From Verrucomicrobiota bacterium (GTDB taxonomy: Bacteria; Verrucomicrobiota; Verrucomicrobiia; Limisphaerales; JACDHS01): 64,000 nt of DNA. This document shows positions 26,171 to 36,428 of this stretch, in pieces (position 1 is the first letter of the stretch; every line of letters begins with the position of its first letter). The stretch is from the NCBI GenBank assembly GCA_013820875.1, contig JACDHS010000005.1, positions 1-64,000 on the forward strand, read 5' to 3'. The translations under genes were made by a program, and so were the position numbers. The notes beneath the pieces are model-generated. The model was given only the letters and a program-made list of their open reading frames with translations. It was not told the DNA's origin and made no database searches.

Positions 26171-27397
26171 TTAGAAAGCTGCTTCGTACAACTTCAAGAA
26201 GTCTGCTTTGCCAATAGGGCGAGGGTTGAATCCCGCCGTCCATTGCTGGGCGGCTTCCTCCGCGAGGGTCAGAAGTTTCGTTCGTTTAACACCAGTTTCC
26301 GAAAGTTTTTCCGGAAGCTCTGCAATCTTCAACAAGGACCGCAAAAATTTCACGAGGCTGGCCGCGTTCATTCGGCCCATCTGAAAATAAGCATCAGCCG
26401 CTACGGGATCCTTCGCATTGAAGGCAACCACATGCGGCAGCATCAATCCCACTGCCTCCCCATGGACAACTCCAAAATGAGCCGTCAAAGGATTTGCGGC
26501 GGAATGGGCAGCTCCCAACATGCTATTTTCGATAGCCAACCCTGCAAAGGCCGCGCCGAGCAACATCTTACCTCGGGCTTCGACGTCCAGCGGTTCTCGT
26601 AATATTTTACCGAAAGACGTGGAACAGAGTTCAAAAGCTTTGTGTGCAAACATCAGGGAGAGTGGATTGCGCTTTTTCGTAACTGCGCTTTCCACCGCGT
26701 GGGCGATTGCATCAATGCCGGTGCAAGCGGTGACACGCCGCGGCTGAGATAGCGTCAATTCAGGATCGAGAATCGCAATTCTTGCCGCCGCTTTGTGATC
26801 CAGGCAGGCCATCTTTTGGTGCGTTACCTCGTCAGAAATTAACGCTGCTGACTGCATCTCACTTCCCGTGCCGGCAGTGGTCGGAACGGCGATCATCGGC
26901 AGCATCGGCTTTTTCGCTTTCCCCATGCCCCAATAATCTTTCATGTCGCCGCCGTTGGTCAGGATGAAGTTACAACCTTTGGCTGTGTCCATCGAACTGC
27001 CACCGCCCAGGCCGATAAGGAAATCGGTTTTGAATTTTTTCGCAACAGCAACGCATTCTGAAACATCGCGCGTAGATGGATTCTCCCGGACACCATCGTA
27101 AACGGCTATTTTCAGTCTGGCTGTTTCCAGGATCTGACGGACCAGATCGGCGTGTCCGGCCGCAACGATTCCTGAATCAGTGACAAGAAGAACTCTCCTG
27201 GCCCCCAACTCACGTGACAGTTCGCCGATACGTTGAATGCTGTCCGCCCCAAAGATCAAACGGGTGCGCGATTGAAAATCAAATGGAGCCCCTGAAGAAC
27301 TCTGAGGAAACAATCGAGAAAGTGAGAGGGAGTCCGTCTTGTCACGTTCCTTCAAACGTGTGCTAGAACTGTTTCGCGAAACTTTCGGCATGCGCAT
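26171..27397 (-). CDS. Iron-containing alcohol dehydrogenase
   Basis: The family catalyses NAD(P)-dependent interconversion of alcohols and aldehydes or ketones with Fe2+ or Zn2+. The 408-residue protein has the NAD-binding motif 'LIGLGGGSSMDTAKG' (about 130), 'AVPTTAGTGSEMQ' (about 170-182), and the metal site spread across 'GIDAIAHAVES', 'LGAAHSAANPLTAHFGVVHG' and the helix 'GEAVGLMLPHVV'. A TTG at 27433 opens the frame, but the ATG at 27397 is preferred. The first 45 residues are Ser/Arg-rich and not conserved, so an even later start is possible. The substrate cannot be read from the sequence. It lies between a lipoprotein gene (convergent) and a giant surface protein. Confidence 0.9.
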   Translation of the reverse strand: MRMPKVSRNSSSTRLKERDKTDSLSLSRLFPQSSSGAPFDFQSRTRLIFGADSIQRIGELSRELGARRVLLVTDSGIVAAGHADLVRQILETARLKIAVYDGVRENPSTRDVSECVAVAKKFKTDFLIGLGGGSSMDTAKGCNFILTNGGDMKDYWGMGKAKKPMLPMIAVPTTAGTGSEMQSAALISDEVTHQKMACLDHKAAARIAILDPELTLSQPRRVTACTGIDAIAHAVESAVTKKRNPLSLMFAHKAFELCSTSFGKILREPLDVEARGKMLLGAAFAGLAIENSMLGAAHSAANPLTAHFGVVHGEAVGLMLPHVVAFNAKDPVAADAYFQMGRMNAASLVKFLRSLLKIAELPEKLSETGVKRTKLLTLAEEAAQQWTAGFNPRPIGKADFLKLYEAAF

Positions 27398-27523
27398 CAA
27401 ACAATGGACATCCAAACCCGCTTGGCGATTCAAAATTTGCCTGATTTCTTCGCTAGAAAAAGCCTGCGATCTCGGTTGCGACGCCGGATCACCACTCAGT
27501 TTTACGACTCTGCCGCTTCAATG

Positions 27524-30500
27524 TTATTTGCTCATCCTGAACTGGAAAAATGTTTGCGGCGCGTTCGCCACTGGAATGTGCAATTCAATGGCACCATTCG
27601 TTCCCTGGACCGGTGCGCCATATGGCAACCAATTCACAAGGTTGCTGGAATAATACGCCTGGTAGGTGACTCCGTTGATTCCGTGGATTCCAAGATTCAG
27701 ATTTGTTCCTGTGCCGTGGCTATACATGCTGAGCGAATCTGCATCGACCCGGACGAAGTTCTGGTTCGTAAGATTGAAAGTCAGGTTCGTATAATGTCGG
27801 ACGGAAGAGATAAATATCCATCCTTCGTTGGCAGGAGTCACGCTGCCAGTCCAATTAGGCAACACAGACAAACTATAAAAACCATTCAGGTCGGTCACTG
27901 CTGTTGACAACCCACCACTCGGCTCCAGGGTAACACCTTCGACTGGAAGGCCATTCGTATCTGTTACAGTCCCCGAAAGGGTGATCGGAGCAATTGTAAA
28001 GTTGGCGATGAAGTTCGTCGCCATCTGCACACCATAAACATTTTGAATCTGCGGCCCCACATGGATGGAATAAATCCCCACCGCATTCTGACTTGGAAAG
28101 GTCACCTGGAAAGCGCTTTGACCAATGGCAGTGACGCTAGTCGGAGAGATCGCGCCATTTGGAGTGTTGATGATGAAATCGGAGACTGAAACGCTGGCTG
28201 CATTCATGAAAGCATCAAAGGTGAAGGTCGCATTGCTCACGGCAGAATACATTGTTCCAAACATCGAGGAACTGACCACAAATGGCGCGGTGACAGACGA
28301 CAGAAACAGGGATCCGTCCCCCCCGTTCTCCCATCCTATTCCGCCGAGCACGGACAGAATGCCAGTGAAGGAATTGGTTTTGGCGTAGATAGCAATGCGT
28401 CCAGCGCCGCCTCCGCCGCCTTCGGCAGGTTCACCTGCGCCACCATCCGCGGAGATCAAGCCGTTCCCTAGCAGTGAGTGTGTCGTGATCCAAATACTTC
28501 CACCAGCACCACCACCCGAGCGGTCGATGATGGCATCGTTGCCGTTAACGGTGATTCCGCCATTCACAGAAAGATTGCCACCCACCTGCAAACGAATTGC
28601 TCCGCCGCCCTGGGAATAAAGCGGGCTGAAGAAAGGCATTCCACCCTGGGCACCACTTTGACTCGGCGAAGTCTGGAGGCCATATACCTCTCCACCGGGA
28701 GCACCTGAAGCACTCATCCCTCCCGCGCCACCGTGCCCACCGCCGCTGCCACTCCCGGTAAACAGGCCTGAGCCGGGAGCGCCGCTGCCGGCAAAGCCTT
28801 TTCCATCGAGGACAATGGACCCATCCACCACTGCATTTTCAAGAATGCCCAAACTGAGATTACCAGGCACGTTTGTGAGAGTGAATGTGCTGTTGGTTGC
28901 AATCGAAAGGCTCTTCACTAATTGCATTGTGGGATTGCCAAGAACGGACGCTCCGCCCGAAATCGTAAGTCTGCCAGTTTCCGTCCAGCCAATCAGGGGC
29001 GTGTTTGCTCCCGCAAGACCGCCATTATGCACCTGAACATCTCCAGCGTTGGTTCCCTCTTTCAGATAAATTGTTCCCGCACCACCAGCGCGCAAGCCCG
29101 CGCCCCCATGCGCAGAGAGAACTCCGGCAAAATTGTTCGTGTCAAAATGAATGGCGATGCGTCCACCACCGCCCCCGCAACCGTTGGTGGAGTTGCCGGA
29201 ACCGCCGTTGGCTAGAATTATTCCTGTCCCCGTAAGTTTTCCAATCGTCAACCAAAAGCTCCCACCAGCCGCCCCGCCGGCATTATTGGTCAGCGCATTC
29301 CCGCCGTTCACATTGATTTCTCCATCCAAATGGAGATGTTTCCGTGCCCAATTGAAGCGCAGTGCGCCGCCACCTCGTGCGCCCGGGCTGGGAATAGTGC
29401 CTGCCCCGCTACCCATCTGCGTGGGCGTAGCGATGGAGCCATACGAATTGCCACCCACCGATGAACCTCCAGCACCGCCTCCATTACCACCGTGACCAGC
29501 CCCGCCACCGCCCAGCCCCGTGGATCCAATCAGAGACCCCGCATGGTAGCCTTTGGATTCCAGAGTGATACCACCATGTTTTTCAATGGTCGCATCACCG
29601 AGAAGCGTAAACGTCGGGGAACTGTTCTCAGCGATAGTGAGCCAGCTATTGGAACGGATCAGCAAATTGTTATAGGCGTGTGTCCCGAACGTGCTCAAAA
29701 CAACTGCCCCCTGGCTCAACGTCAAATCGTGTGGGGAAGCGCCGGAAAGGTGCGGAGTCATTGCCCCCCTGACACCGTCATTCGCAATGATCACCTGCGG
29801 GATACTATTGCTATTCGCCTTCAGGAAGATGGTTCCGGCACCGCCATGATTGGCACCAGCCCCGCCAAACGCCTCGATCTTCCCGGTAAATTGGTTGGTG
29901 TTATAATAAATTGCGATCCTCCCACCGCCACCACCTCCTCCGTAGGGAGATTCGCCCGCCCCACCATTGGCCGCAATTAATCCTGATCCGAGAAGCCTGC
30001 CAACTGTCAGGTAAAGACTACCACCCGCACCACCGCCGCTGCCTGGCGTCAGACCCTCATTACCATGAACAGTCAATTTTCCATTTATTGTTAAATTGCT
30101 GGTGACGATGAAACGGATATAGCCGCCTCCGGCTCCTCCTGGTCCCGAGCAACTACCTCCCGTTCCGCCGGGAGTCGTTGGCGCCATCAAAACTCCCACT
30201 GGCACTCCACCCGCAGCCGCATTCGCGCTAATCCCTCCATAACCACCGTGTCCACCGCCACCGCCGGTATTACCATAGACCGTCGATGAAAAAATACAGG
30301 ATCCCGATCCAAGGCCCGAAGAGACTGCCGTGTTGCGACCGTCGACATGCACCAAAGCACCGTGTTCAATGGTGGCACTGCCGCTGATATTCAGGGTGAT
30401 TGCCGTTCCACTGTTGGATGCGAGCGTCAAAATCCCATTCGTTGCAACCAAGAGATTTCGAAAAAAAGTCTGGGACGGTGTGACAGTTACGTTGGCCCCG

Positions 30501-33214
30501 CTTCCCACGGTGAGGTCATAGCTTCCACTCGTTGGGTTTACCAATGTGTAAGTGCCGTTGCTGCCTCCGTTGTCTACGATGATTTCGCCGAAGGACGAAT
30601 TGTTCGCTTTCAGATAAACCGTTCCAGCGCCACCGTAATTGAAGCCTGCTCCGCCGCGAGCCGTCAGGTTTCCGGAAAACAGATTGGTTCCGTAAAAGAT
30701 CGCAATACGGCCACCGCCACCTCCACCGCCGAATGGAAACTCGCCTGCTCCGCCGTTTACAGAAACAGATCCTGTTCCCAAAAGTCTGCCGACCGTCAAA
30801 TGAATGCTTCCCCCCGCTCCTCCACCGCTGTTGGAACCCGGGCCGCGAATTCCTTGCGCCGAGAGCGTTCCGTTGAGAACCAAATCTTTGTTTACGGTCA
30901 CTCGGATCGCACCTCCACCGGCTCCGCCTAAATGAAACGGGCTTGTGCCTCCACCGTTTCCACCAGCACCGCCACTGCTGAGAAGTGTCAAGCTCCCGAA
31001 GGCAATTCCACCAGAAGCATTCGTTCCTCCTGTTCCCCCATTGCCCCCGTGCCCCCCACCGCCTCCGACCATTCCAACGCTTTGCCCCAAACCCTGTCCA
31101 AAAGGATGTCGCCCATCTGCCGAAAATCCGCCTGTTGCATCAATCACCAGATTACTGGCGACAATCAGCAAACTGGATGAACTCTGCTGATACCAGCTAT
31201 TGGAGCCAATCACGAGGTTGTTCAACGTGCTTCCTACACTGTTCGAAACAACGGCCCCTGCGGCGATCGTCAAATTAATACTGCTCGCCCCGAAAGTGGT
31301 GAGCCCCTCCCGACCTCCATTATCAATCAACAAATCAGGAATGACTATAGTGCTGGCTTTCAAATAGATCGTTCCGGCTCCACCGTTTTGCCATCCCTCA
31401 CCGCCATAAGCCGTGAACTTTCCGGAAAATAAGTTCGTGGAATAATACAAAGCGATGCGCCCACCGCCACCGCCACCACCTTGAGGCAAAGATCCATGGC
31501 CACCATTGGCAGACACTCGGCCAGTTCCTGAAAAGGAGGCAGCACTCAGGAAAATACTTCCGCCGGAACCACCACCACTGGCCACCCCTGTTCCCCAAGC
31601 TCCATCCGCCAGGATTGCTCCATCCACGATCATAGGCCCCAGGACTGATATTTTGATGGCACCGCCCCCCGTTCCACCTGGGCCGCTTCCCGAACCGGAG
31701 GAACCTCCGCCGCCACTGCCAACGTCAACCGGGGTCGCCAGGATCCCATAGGTATTACCGCCTGTTTGATTCAAACTGCCACGCCCGCCGTTGCCACCAT
31801 AACCTCCACCAGAACCGGACGAACCCGACTGACCAGCGCCCGATCCCATTCCCGACAGCCGCCCTCGTTCAATTGCATTCAATCCTCCATTCGACTGGAT
31901 CGTAACAGAACCAGCCGCGTCTATAATTAAAGGGAAAGCTGCTGGCGTGATCATCCAACTGTTCGAGCCAACAAAAAGATGTTGCACATGCAAATTGGTG
32001 GTGTTCAGGATAGCTCCACCTTTTATTGTCAGGTTGTACGAATCGCCTGGAGAAGGGAGGAAATAAGCCGTGTTCGTCCCCACAATCCCGCGGTTATCCA
32101 GCGTAAGTTGCGCGATTGCGCTTTTCGCTTTTGTATAAACTGTCCCTGCCCCACCCGGAACCCACCCTGCCCCGCCACGCGCCACGGTATCACCCACAAA
32201 GGAGCTCTCGTCAAAGTATACAGCAATCCGACCACCGCCGCCGCCCCCACCGTTATGGGGCTCACCACTGCCGCCGTTCGCTGAAATCACGCCGCTGCCA
32301 GAAAAACTTTTTGTGTTGAACCAAAGAGAACCGCCCGCGCCACCGCCGGAATGTGAGTTAGTCCCTCGTGCTCCATCCGCCGTTACCGCACCATCCACAC
32401 GCAACAAATTCCCCACCGTGATTCTTCCCAAACCACCTCCCCAACCACCGGCCCCGTTGCCGGCTCCGCCGCCGCTCCCCAGCGTAGCCGGGGTCAAAAC
32501 AGTTCCATAGATATTACCACCGGAAGCAGCGCTCACACTCATTCCCCCATAACCGCCATGCCCTCCTCCGCTCCCATTCGTATAAGTGTAGGGACTGTTC
32601 GTGGTGCGACTCAATCCCGCTCCAGGTCCGAAGCCCCCACCGAAACCAGCACCGATCAAGTCGATCTTTCCACCCACCTCGATCTCGAGGTTGTTCGTGA
32701 TGGTCAGAAACATCCCTGCTGCCGCCAACCCCCCGACGCATTCATAATCTACTGCAATTGTTCCACCCTCTGGAATCGATGAATTCATCAGGCGCATGAT
32801 TTGCGGCATGCTGCCGACGCTGATGTAATAATCGACGTTGTTCGTATAGATCACCTCGCCGGTTATATCTGTTACCACGATGCTGTTGATCGCCACATCG
32901 GAACGCAGAAGAGTAATCGTATTCCCGTCGCTGAAACTATGCAATTCATCCTCCACGGTGATGATCTCCTGCACCATTCCATTCCACGACGACGAATGCC
33001 GCACCACACCGCCATTGAGGATGCGCAGATTGGCAAACGTATGCGGGCCATTAACCGTCAACGTACAATTCGATACAACCAATTCCTGTCCCTCGAAATT
33101 GGTGTTGCTAATGCTGATGATTGCATCGTTCGTGAAAGTAATTGCGCTGGAAGTAAGTGCCCCAGGAAGAATACCCACCATTGCCAGCGCCAATCGCCAA
33201 AGTTGTTTACTCAT
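27524..33214 (-). CDS. Giant glycine-rich repeat exported protein (1,896 residues)
   Basis: A signal peptide ('LWRLALAMVGILPGALTSSA') opens the protein. The bulk is six repeats of about 255 residues. Each contains a Gly-rich run with GGGGGHGG.GG, a GGGAGGS motif, then 'GGGGGGRIAIYY' and 'GGAGTIYLK', separated by beta-strand segments such as 'LTISGGASVLGN'. The RIA motif falls at about residues 331, 587, 838, 1101, 1354 and 1608. An Ig-like region (about 1640-1740) and a carboxypeptidase-regulatory-like domain (about 1743-1830, 'LSGTVTDTNGLPVEGVTLEP') follow, then an ending of the form 'FFQFRMSK'. No catalytic motif or LPXTG/PEP-CTERM anchor is visible. It is probably a surface-exposed, beta-solenoid-like adhesin or matrix protein. 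The next genes on both sides are unrelated. Confidence 0.9.
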   Translation of the reverse strand: MSKQLWRLALAMVGILPGALTSSAITFTNDAIISISNTNFEGQELVVSNCTLTVNGPHTFANLRILNGGVVRHSSSWNGMVQEIITVEDELHSFSDGNTITLLRSDVAINSIVVTDITGEVIYTNNVDYYISVGSMPQIMRLMNSSIPEGGTIAVDYECVGGLAAAGMFLTITNNLEIEVGGKIDLIGAGFGGGFGPGAGLSRTTNSPYTYTNGSGGGHGGYGGMSVSAASGGNIYGTVLTPATLGSGGGAGNGAGGWGGGLGRITVGNLLRVDGAVTADGARGTNSHSGGGAGGSLWFNTKSFSGSGVISANGGSGEPHNGGGGGGGRIAVYFDESSFVGDTVARGGAGWVPGGAGTVYTKAKSAIAQLTLDNRGIVGTNTAYFLPSPGDSYNLTIKGGAILNTTNLHVQHLFVGSNSWMITPAAFPLIIDAAGSVTIQSNGGLNAIERGRLSGMGSGAGQSGSSGSGGGYGGNGGRGSLNQTGGNTYGILATPVDVGSGGGGSSGSGSGPGGTGGGAIKISVLGPMIVDGAILADGAWGTGVASGGGSGGSIFLSAASFSGTGRVSANGGHGSLPQGGGGGGGRIALYYSTNLFSGKFTAYGGEGWQNGGAGTIYLKASTIVIPDLLIDNGGREGLTTFGASSINLTIAAGAVVSNSVGSTLNNLVIGSNSWYQQSSSSLLIVASNLVIDATGGFSADGRHPFGQGLGQSVGMVGGGGGHGGNGGTGGTNASGGIAFGSLTLLSSGGAGGNGGGTSPFHLGGAGGGAIRVTVNKDLVLNGTLSAQGIRGPGSNSGGGAGGSIHLTVGRLLGTGSVSVNGGAGEFPFGGGGGGGRIAIFYGTNLFSGNLTARGGAGFNYGGAGTVYLKANNSSFGEIIVDNGGSNGTYTLVNPTSGSYDLTVGSGANVTVTPSQTFFRNLLVATNGILTLASNSGTAITLNISGSATIEHGALVHVDGRNTAVSSGLGSGSCIFSSTVYGNTGGGGGHGGYGGISANAAAGGVPVGVLMAPTTPGGTGGSCSGPGGAGGGYIRFIVTSNLTINGKLTVHGNEGLTPGSGGGAGGSLYLTVGRLLGSGLIAANGGAGESPYGGGGGGGRIAIYYNTNQFTGKIEAFGGAGANHGGAGTIFLKANSNSIPQVIIANDGVRGAMTPHLSGASPHDLTLSQGAVVLSTFGTHAYNNLLIRSNSWLTIAENSSPTFTLLGDATIEKHGGITLESKGYHAGSLIGSTGLGGGGAGHGGNGGGAGGSSVGGNSYGSIATPTQMGSGAGTIPSPGARGGGALRFNWARKHLHLDGEINVNGGNALTNNAGGAAGGSFWLTIGKLTGTGIILANGGSGNSTNGCGGGGGRIAIHFDTNNFAGVLSAHGGAGLRAGGAGTIYLKEGTNAGDVQVHNGGLAGANTPLIGWTETGRLTISGGASVLGNPTMQLVKSLSIATNSTFTLTNVPGNLSLGILENAVVDGSIVLDGKGFAGSGAPGSGLFTGSGSGGGHGGAGGMSASGAPGGEVYGLQTSPSQSGAQGGMPFFSPLYSQGGGAIRLQVGGNLSVNGGITVNGNDAIIDRSGGGAGGSIWITTHSLLGNGLISADGGAGEPAEGGGGGAGRIAIYAKTNSFTGILSVLGGIGWENGGDGSLFLSSVTAPFVVSSSMFGTMYSAVSNATFTFDAFMNAASVSVSDFIINTPNGAISPTSVTAIGQSAFQVTFPSQNAVGIYSIHVGPQIQNVYGVQMATNFIANFTIAPITLSGTVTDTNGLPVEGVTLEPSGGLSTAVTDLNGFYSLSVLPNWTGSVTPANEGWIFISSVRHYTNLTFNLTNQNFVRVDADSLSMYSHGTGTNLNLGIHGINGVTYQAYYSSNLVNWLPYGAPVQGTNGAIELHIPVANAPQTFFQFRMSK

Positions 33215-33370
33215 AAAAATTATCCCAAAAGCAATTCACCACTAGCGACATTACCCTTTGTGTTATGTGCCCATGATGAGCTGCCCGATATAACCGTCAA
33301 TGGAAATAGCTGAGGCGATACCTGAAGGAAATGTGCGTCTAAGTGCTCACCCTAAAGAGGAATCTCAGCA

Positions 33371-33532
33371 GGCGGAGCGGCGGCGTGCGATGCATCAGCC
33401 GGAGCGGCAAGGCTGCAATTATAGATTTCGGACCACCAACGTTACTCGCATCTCCTTACGCGCTGCGGCTGAATCTGCGAGCAAGCGAGAACTATAGAAA
33501 CAACGAACCGCATTGCGGTTACGCCGCGCTCC
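33371..33532 (+). repeat. Interspersed palindromic element, family A, copy 3
   Basis: The core aaggctgcaattatagattt, cggaccaccaacgttactcg matches copies 1 and 2. It is followed by cgcgctgcggctgaatctgc and ends with acgccgcgctcc. Extra sequence, including a small gaaccgcattgcggtt hairpin, sits in the right part, so this copy is longer. It accounts for most of the 396-base gap between the giant protein and the next gene; the rest shows no gene. Confidence 0.75.
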
Positions 33533-33610
33533 ATTGCGCAATTCGCGGTTGAACTGCACCGTTACAGCCAAGGGCCTACCGCAAAAAAATACGAGGAAAT
33601 GCAGTTTTCA

Positions 33611-35539
33611 TCACTTCGGTAGATCATCGAAGTAATCACGCACGGCACCGCGATACGCTTTGGGAACCTGATCCTGGTTGATGGCGCTTTGAGCTTCGCT
33701 TTGGGCGGCGGAGACGGCTTCCTGGTAACCAACCGTGCTTGATCCTTTTATACTGACCCCTTTCAAGGTGATGCTCGGCATCGGTCCGCCTGGGGAAATC
33801 TGGCCACGCACTTTCGTGGGGGTGAGAGTGTCGGGTAGATCAAGTTCGCGTTCGGTGTGACCTCGGGAATCGGTGTCCGGACGGTTCAAACCGGAGTTGT
33901 CCCACCCAGCGGATGATTCGGGGATTTGAATCCAACCGGTTTCATCGGCCCACGTTCCCACACCCGCCCCAGGTTTTCCGCCTTTACCAACCCCGGGACT
34001 ACTGCAACTGCCCCAGCTTTGACAATTACCAACCGCCATCTGGGCACGTTTCAAATGCTCGAGCGATGCCATCAATTGCGCGGCGTCATTCATCTGTTCC
34101 AACAGCTTCTTCAACTCTTCACTCGCATCCGCAAGCGACTTGGCTGCGCCCGGTTTCTCGCCTGCTTTCATCTGTTTCGCAGCGTCATTGAGACATTCAC
34201 CGACTTTACCGTATTCGCTCGCCGGATCCACCGCTTTGGCAACTTCCTCCATCAGCTTCTGCAATTGTTCCGGAGTAAGATTCGCAGTCTTCAATTGCTG
34301 GATCATCTTCTCCAGTGTCTCCTGCGCCAACTCGGCCTGACCATTTTTCAATTGTTCCGCCAGATCCTTGCCAAATTTCGAAGCGGCATTCTGCAACTGT
34401 TGCAATGCCTGCGACATCTCCTGCAGTTTCTCCAGGTCAGTCATCGCCAAATCGAGTCCTTTCATGAACAAATCCGTTTGATCCGATTGCAAGGCGGCGA
34501 TCGCTTCATCCAGATCAGGCAAACTCATTCCCATTTCACGAGCTTGTTGCGAAAGATTCGCGAGGTTTTGCGCCATCTGTTGGCGTGCTGCCTGACCTTC
34601 CGGAGAATCTTTGCTCGGCATGCCGGCAGCCGCTTTCTGCGCCTGCTGCAATTCATTCTTCATCTTCTCCATGGCATCCGGGCTTCCGGCGTTTTTCCCT
34701 AGCGATTTCTGCATCTCATCAATCTTCTTTTGCAATTCACCGGGTGTGGCGGCTCCCGTCCGCTCAGCATTGCGCGCGGCGCGTTCCAGCGGCTTGAGCG
34801 CAGGATTGCGACCGAGTTCATTCAAATCATTCTTCAAACGATCTGTAACGCTTGCCAGATCTTTGAGTGCTTCGTTACGGGTGATGGGACTCTTGGCCAG
34901 CGCATGTCCGAGTTCCTCCACAGTTGCGAGACTTTCACGGATGGGTTCGAACGCAGGTGGACGCCGCTGCAAATCGCGCCGGGTGAGTTCGGCAATTTGC
35001 GCGCCCACTTCCTTGATGACCTCTTTTTCCTTCTCGCCCTGCAGATGGGCTTTGCTGCGATATTCCGGAACGAAACCGAGCCCAGCACCTATCGCCAGTA
35101 ACAAAAGCGCCCAGCGACTCGCCTTCGGCAGGTAAAGCGGGGCGAGCTTTCGCAGGTCGATCTTCTGCGCGTGATGGGCAGCGTCGGAAATGAGGAGTTG
35201 TTTCCAATTGGCATCCACCGGTTTGTCGGACAGTTCCAGGGCAGTGCTAAGTCGTTCCTGCAGATGCGTTTTTTCATCTAGCCAGCGCGCGGTCTCCTGC
35301 GCTCTTAAACGCCGGAAAAAGCCATGGGCAAACCCGATCAAAATACAGGCCACCCCTGCAATCGCCGTCGCGGTGACAACCTCGAATGGGATGGGGAAAA
35401 TTTTGTAGGCGATGAATGCAGGGAGCCAGAGCGCGGCGCCGATCAGCAACCCCTGCCAACTCCCAACCCACGCCCTTTGCCAGCGGCGGCGTTGCGACGC
35501 CCGATTGACCGCAGACCGAATCGATTCCATTTCGCTCAT
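33611..35539 (-). CDS. Membrane-anchored coiled-coil protein, DUF4175-like
   Basis: The 642-residue product has two hydrophobic segments at about 28-75 ('GLLIGAALWLPAFIAYKI', 'TATAIAGVACILIGFAHGFF') and one at about 141-157. A long, helical, Gln/Glu/Lys/Ala-rich region follows (about 170-490, typical coiled coil), then a Gly/Pro-rich unstructured tail and a short folded end ('YQEAVSAAQSEAQSAINQ'). This layout fits DUF4175-type proteins that often travel with MoxR ATPase and BatA-BatE genes. That link is inferred, because batD and batE lie 18 kb away. The cytoplasmic versus outer side is not certain. The start ATG at 35539 is the first in the frame. Confidence 0.7.
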   Translation of the reverse strand: MSEMESIRSAVNRASQRRRWQRAWVGSWQGLLIGAALWLPAFIAYKIFPIPFEVVTATAIAGVACILIGFAHGFFRRLRAQETARWLDEKTHLQERLSTALELSDKPVDANWKQLLISDAAHHAQKIDLRKLAPLYLPKASRWALLLLAIGAGLGFVPEYRSKAHLQGEKEKEVIKEVGAQIAELTRRDLQRRPPAFEPIRESLATVEELGHALAKSPITRNEALKDLASVTDRLKNDLNELGRNPALKPLERAARNAERTGAATPGELQKKIDEMQKSLGKNAGSPDAMEKMKNELQQAQKAAAGMPSKDSPEGQAARQQMAQNLANLSQQAREMGMSLPDLDEAIAALQSDQTDLFMKGLDLAMTDLEKLQEMSQALQQLQNAASKFGKDLAEQLKNGQAELAQETLEKMIQQLKTANLTPEQLQKLMEEVAKAVDPASEYGKVGECLNDAAKQMKAGEKPGAAKSLADASEELKKLLEQMNDAAQLMASLEHLKRAQMAVGNCQSWGSCSSPGVGKGGKPGAGVGTWADETGWIQIPESSAGWDNSGLNRPDTDSRGHTERELDLPDTLTPTKVRGQISPGGPMPSITLKGVSIKGSSTVGYQEAVSAAQSEAQSAINQDQVPKAYRGAVRDYFDDLPK

Positions 35540-35727
35540 GGCAACCTTAATCTGCGCTATTTTCCCGCTGAAGCGAGAGTAAATCTAAAAAACGCGAGTC
35601 AGTGGGCCTCCGGCCTGGGGGGACTGGATTTTTCTTTCGCAGACATCGTTGCAGATCCTGCAACGGTAAATCCAAGGGTTTCTGGCTGTAAGGGAAATGC
35701 AAATTGCTATACTGAACAATCCTTCCG

Positions 35728-36402
35728 TCACGCGGTGCGCCAATAGACCCCGGCGGTACTTTCAATTTGCAGTCCCATGGCCATTTTCGCCACGGCCACC
35801 GCGCCAACTGCATTGTTGCTGCTGCCGTCAGCGCCGATTTCCTGGGCGAACTGGCGCGTCACAGGCGCGCCTCCGATGAGCACTTTGACTTTATCCCGCA
35901 CACCGGCCTGAACCATTGCATCAATGGTTGTCTTCATTGAATACATTGTGCTGGTGAGAAGGGCGGACATGCCGACGATATGCGGATTCCGTTCGTTGAT
36001 CGCAGCGATGAACTTCTCCGGGGAAACATTCACCCCGAGATCAACCACTTCAAAACCACAACCTTCGAGCATCGCGCCCACCAGATTCTTGCCAATGTCA
36101 TGCACGTCCCCGTTCACCGTGCCAAGGACAACGCGTCCGGCGGATTTGATTTGAGCCGCGACAAGGAGCGGACGCAGGATTGCCATCGCTGTTTTCATGG
36201 CCCTCGCGCGGATCAACAGGTCCGGCACAAAGTATTCTCCAGCAGCGAAACGCTTTCCCGCATCTTCCATCGCGGGGATCATGTAGTCATTGACCAGGGA
36301 GAGCGGCGCAACGCCTTCGGCAAGGGTGCGCACGGTGACACACCGGGCGGCTTCGGCGTCGCCGGAAATCATTGCGTCATAGAGCGGATGTGAGGGTGTC
36401 AT
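35728..36402 (-). CDS. Cobalamin-binding corrinoid protein (methyltransferase cognate)
   Basis: The 224-residue protein has the two-domain layout of MtaC/MtmC-like corrinoid proteins. The N-terminal helical bundle (about 1-85) contains 'DAGKRFAAGEYFVPDLLI'. The Rossmann-like B12 domain has 'GTVNGDVHDIGKNLVGAMLE' (about 94-113). In the D-x-H-x-x-G motif, His101 should be the lower cobalt ligand. 'VVDLGVNVSPEKF' and 'VLIGGAPVTRQFAQEIGADG' follow as usual. It would carry a methyl group between substrate and an acceptor. It is the third gene of a run with a UroD-type methyltransferase and a 62-residue protein. Confidence 0.93.
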   Translation of the reverse strand: MTPSHPLYDAMISGDAEAARCVTVRTLAEGVAPLSLVNDYMIPAMEDAGKRFAAGEYFVPDLLIRARAMKTAMAILRPLLVAAQIKSAGRVVLGTVNGDVHDIGKNLVGAMLEGCGFEVVDLGVNVSPEKFIAAINERNPHIVGMSALLTSTMYSMKTTIDAMVQAGVRDKVKVLIGGAPVTRQFAQEIGADGSSNNAVGAVAVAKMAMGLQIESTAGVYWRTA

Positions 36403-36428
36403 GATGGAGATTTGTTAAGTGTGAAGGA

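Noticed and set aside
28380..32300. Regular spacing of repeats that might suggest a CRISPR array
   Set aside because: The period is about 770 bases and lies inside an open reading frame with a glycine-rich protein. CRISPR repeats are 25-40 bases with short spacers.
33926..34702. A 258-codon plus-strand frame
   Set aside because: It is a shadow of the coiled-coil gene: Leu/Arg/Phe-rich text that arises from reading Gln/Glu/Lys codons in reverse.
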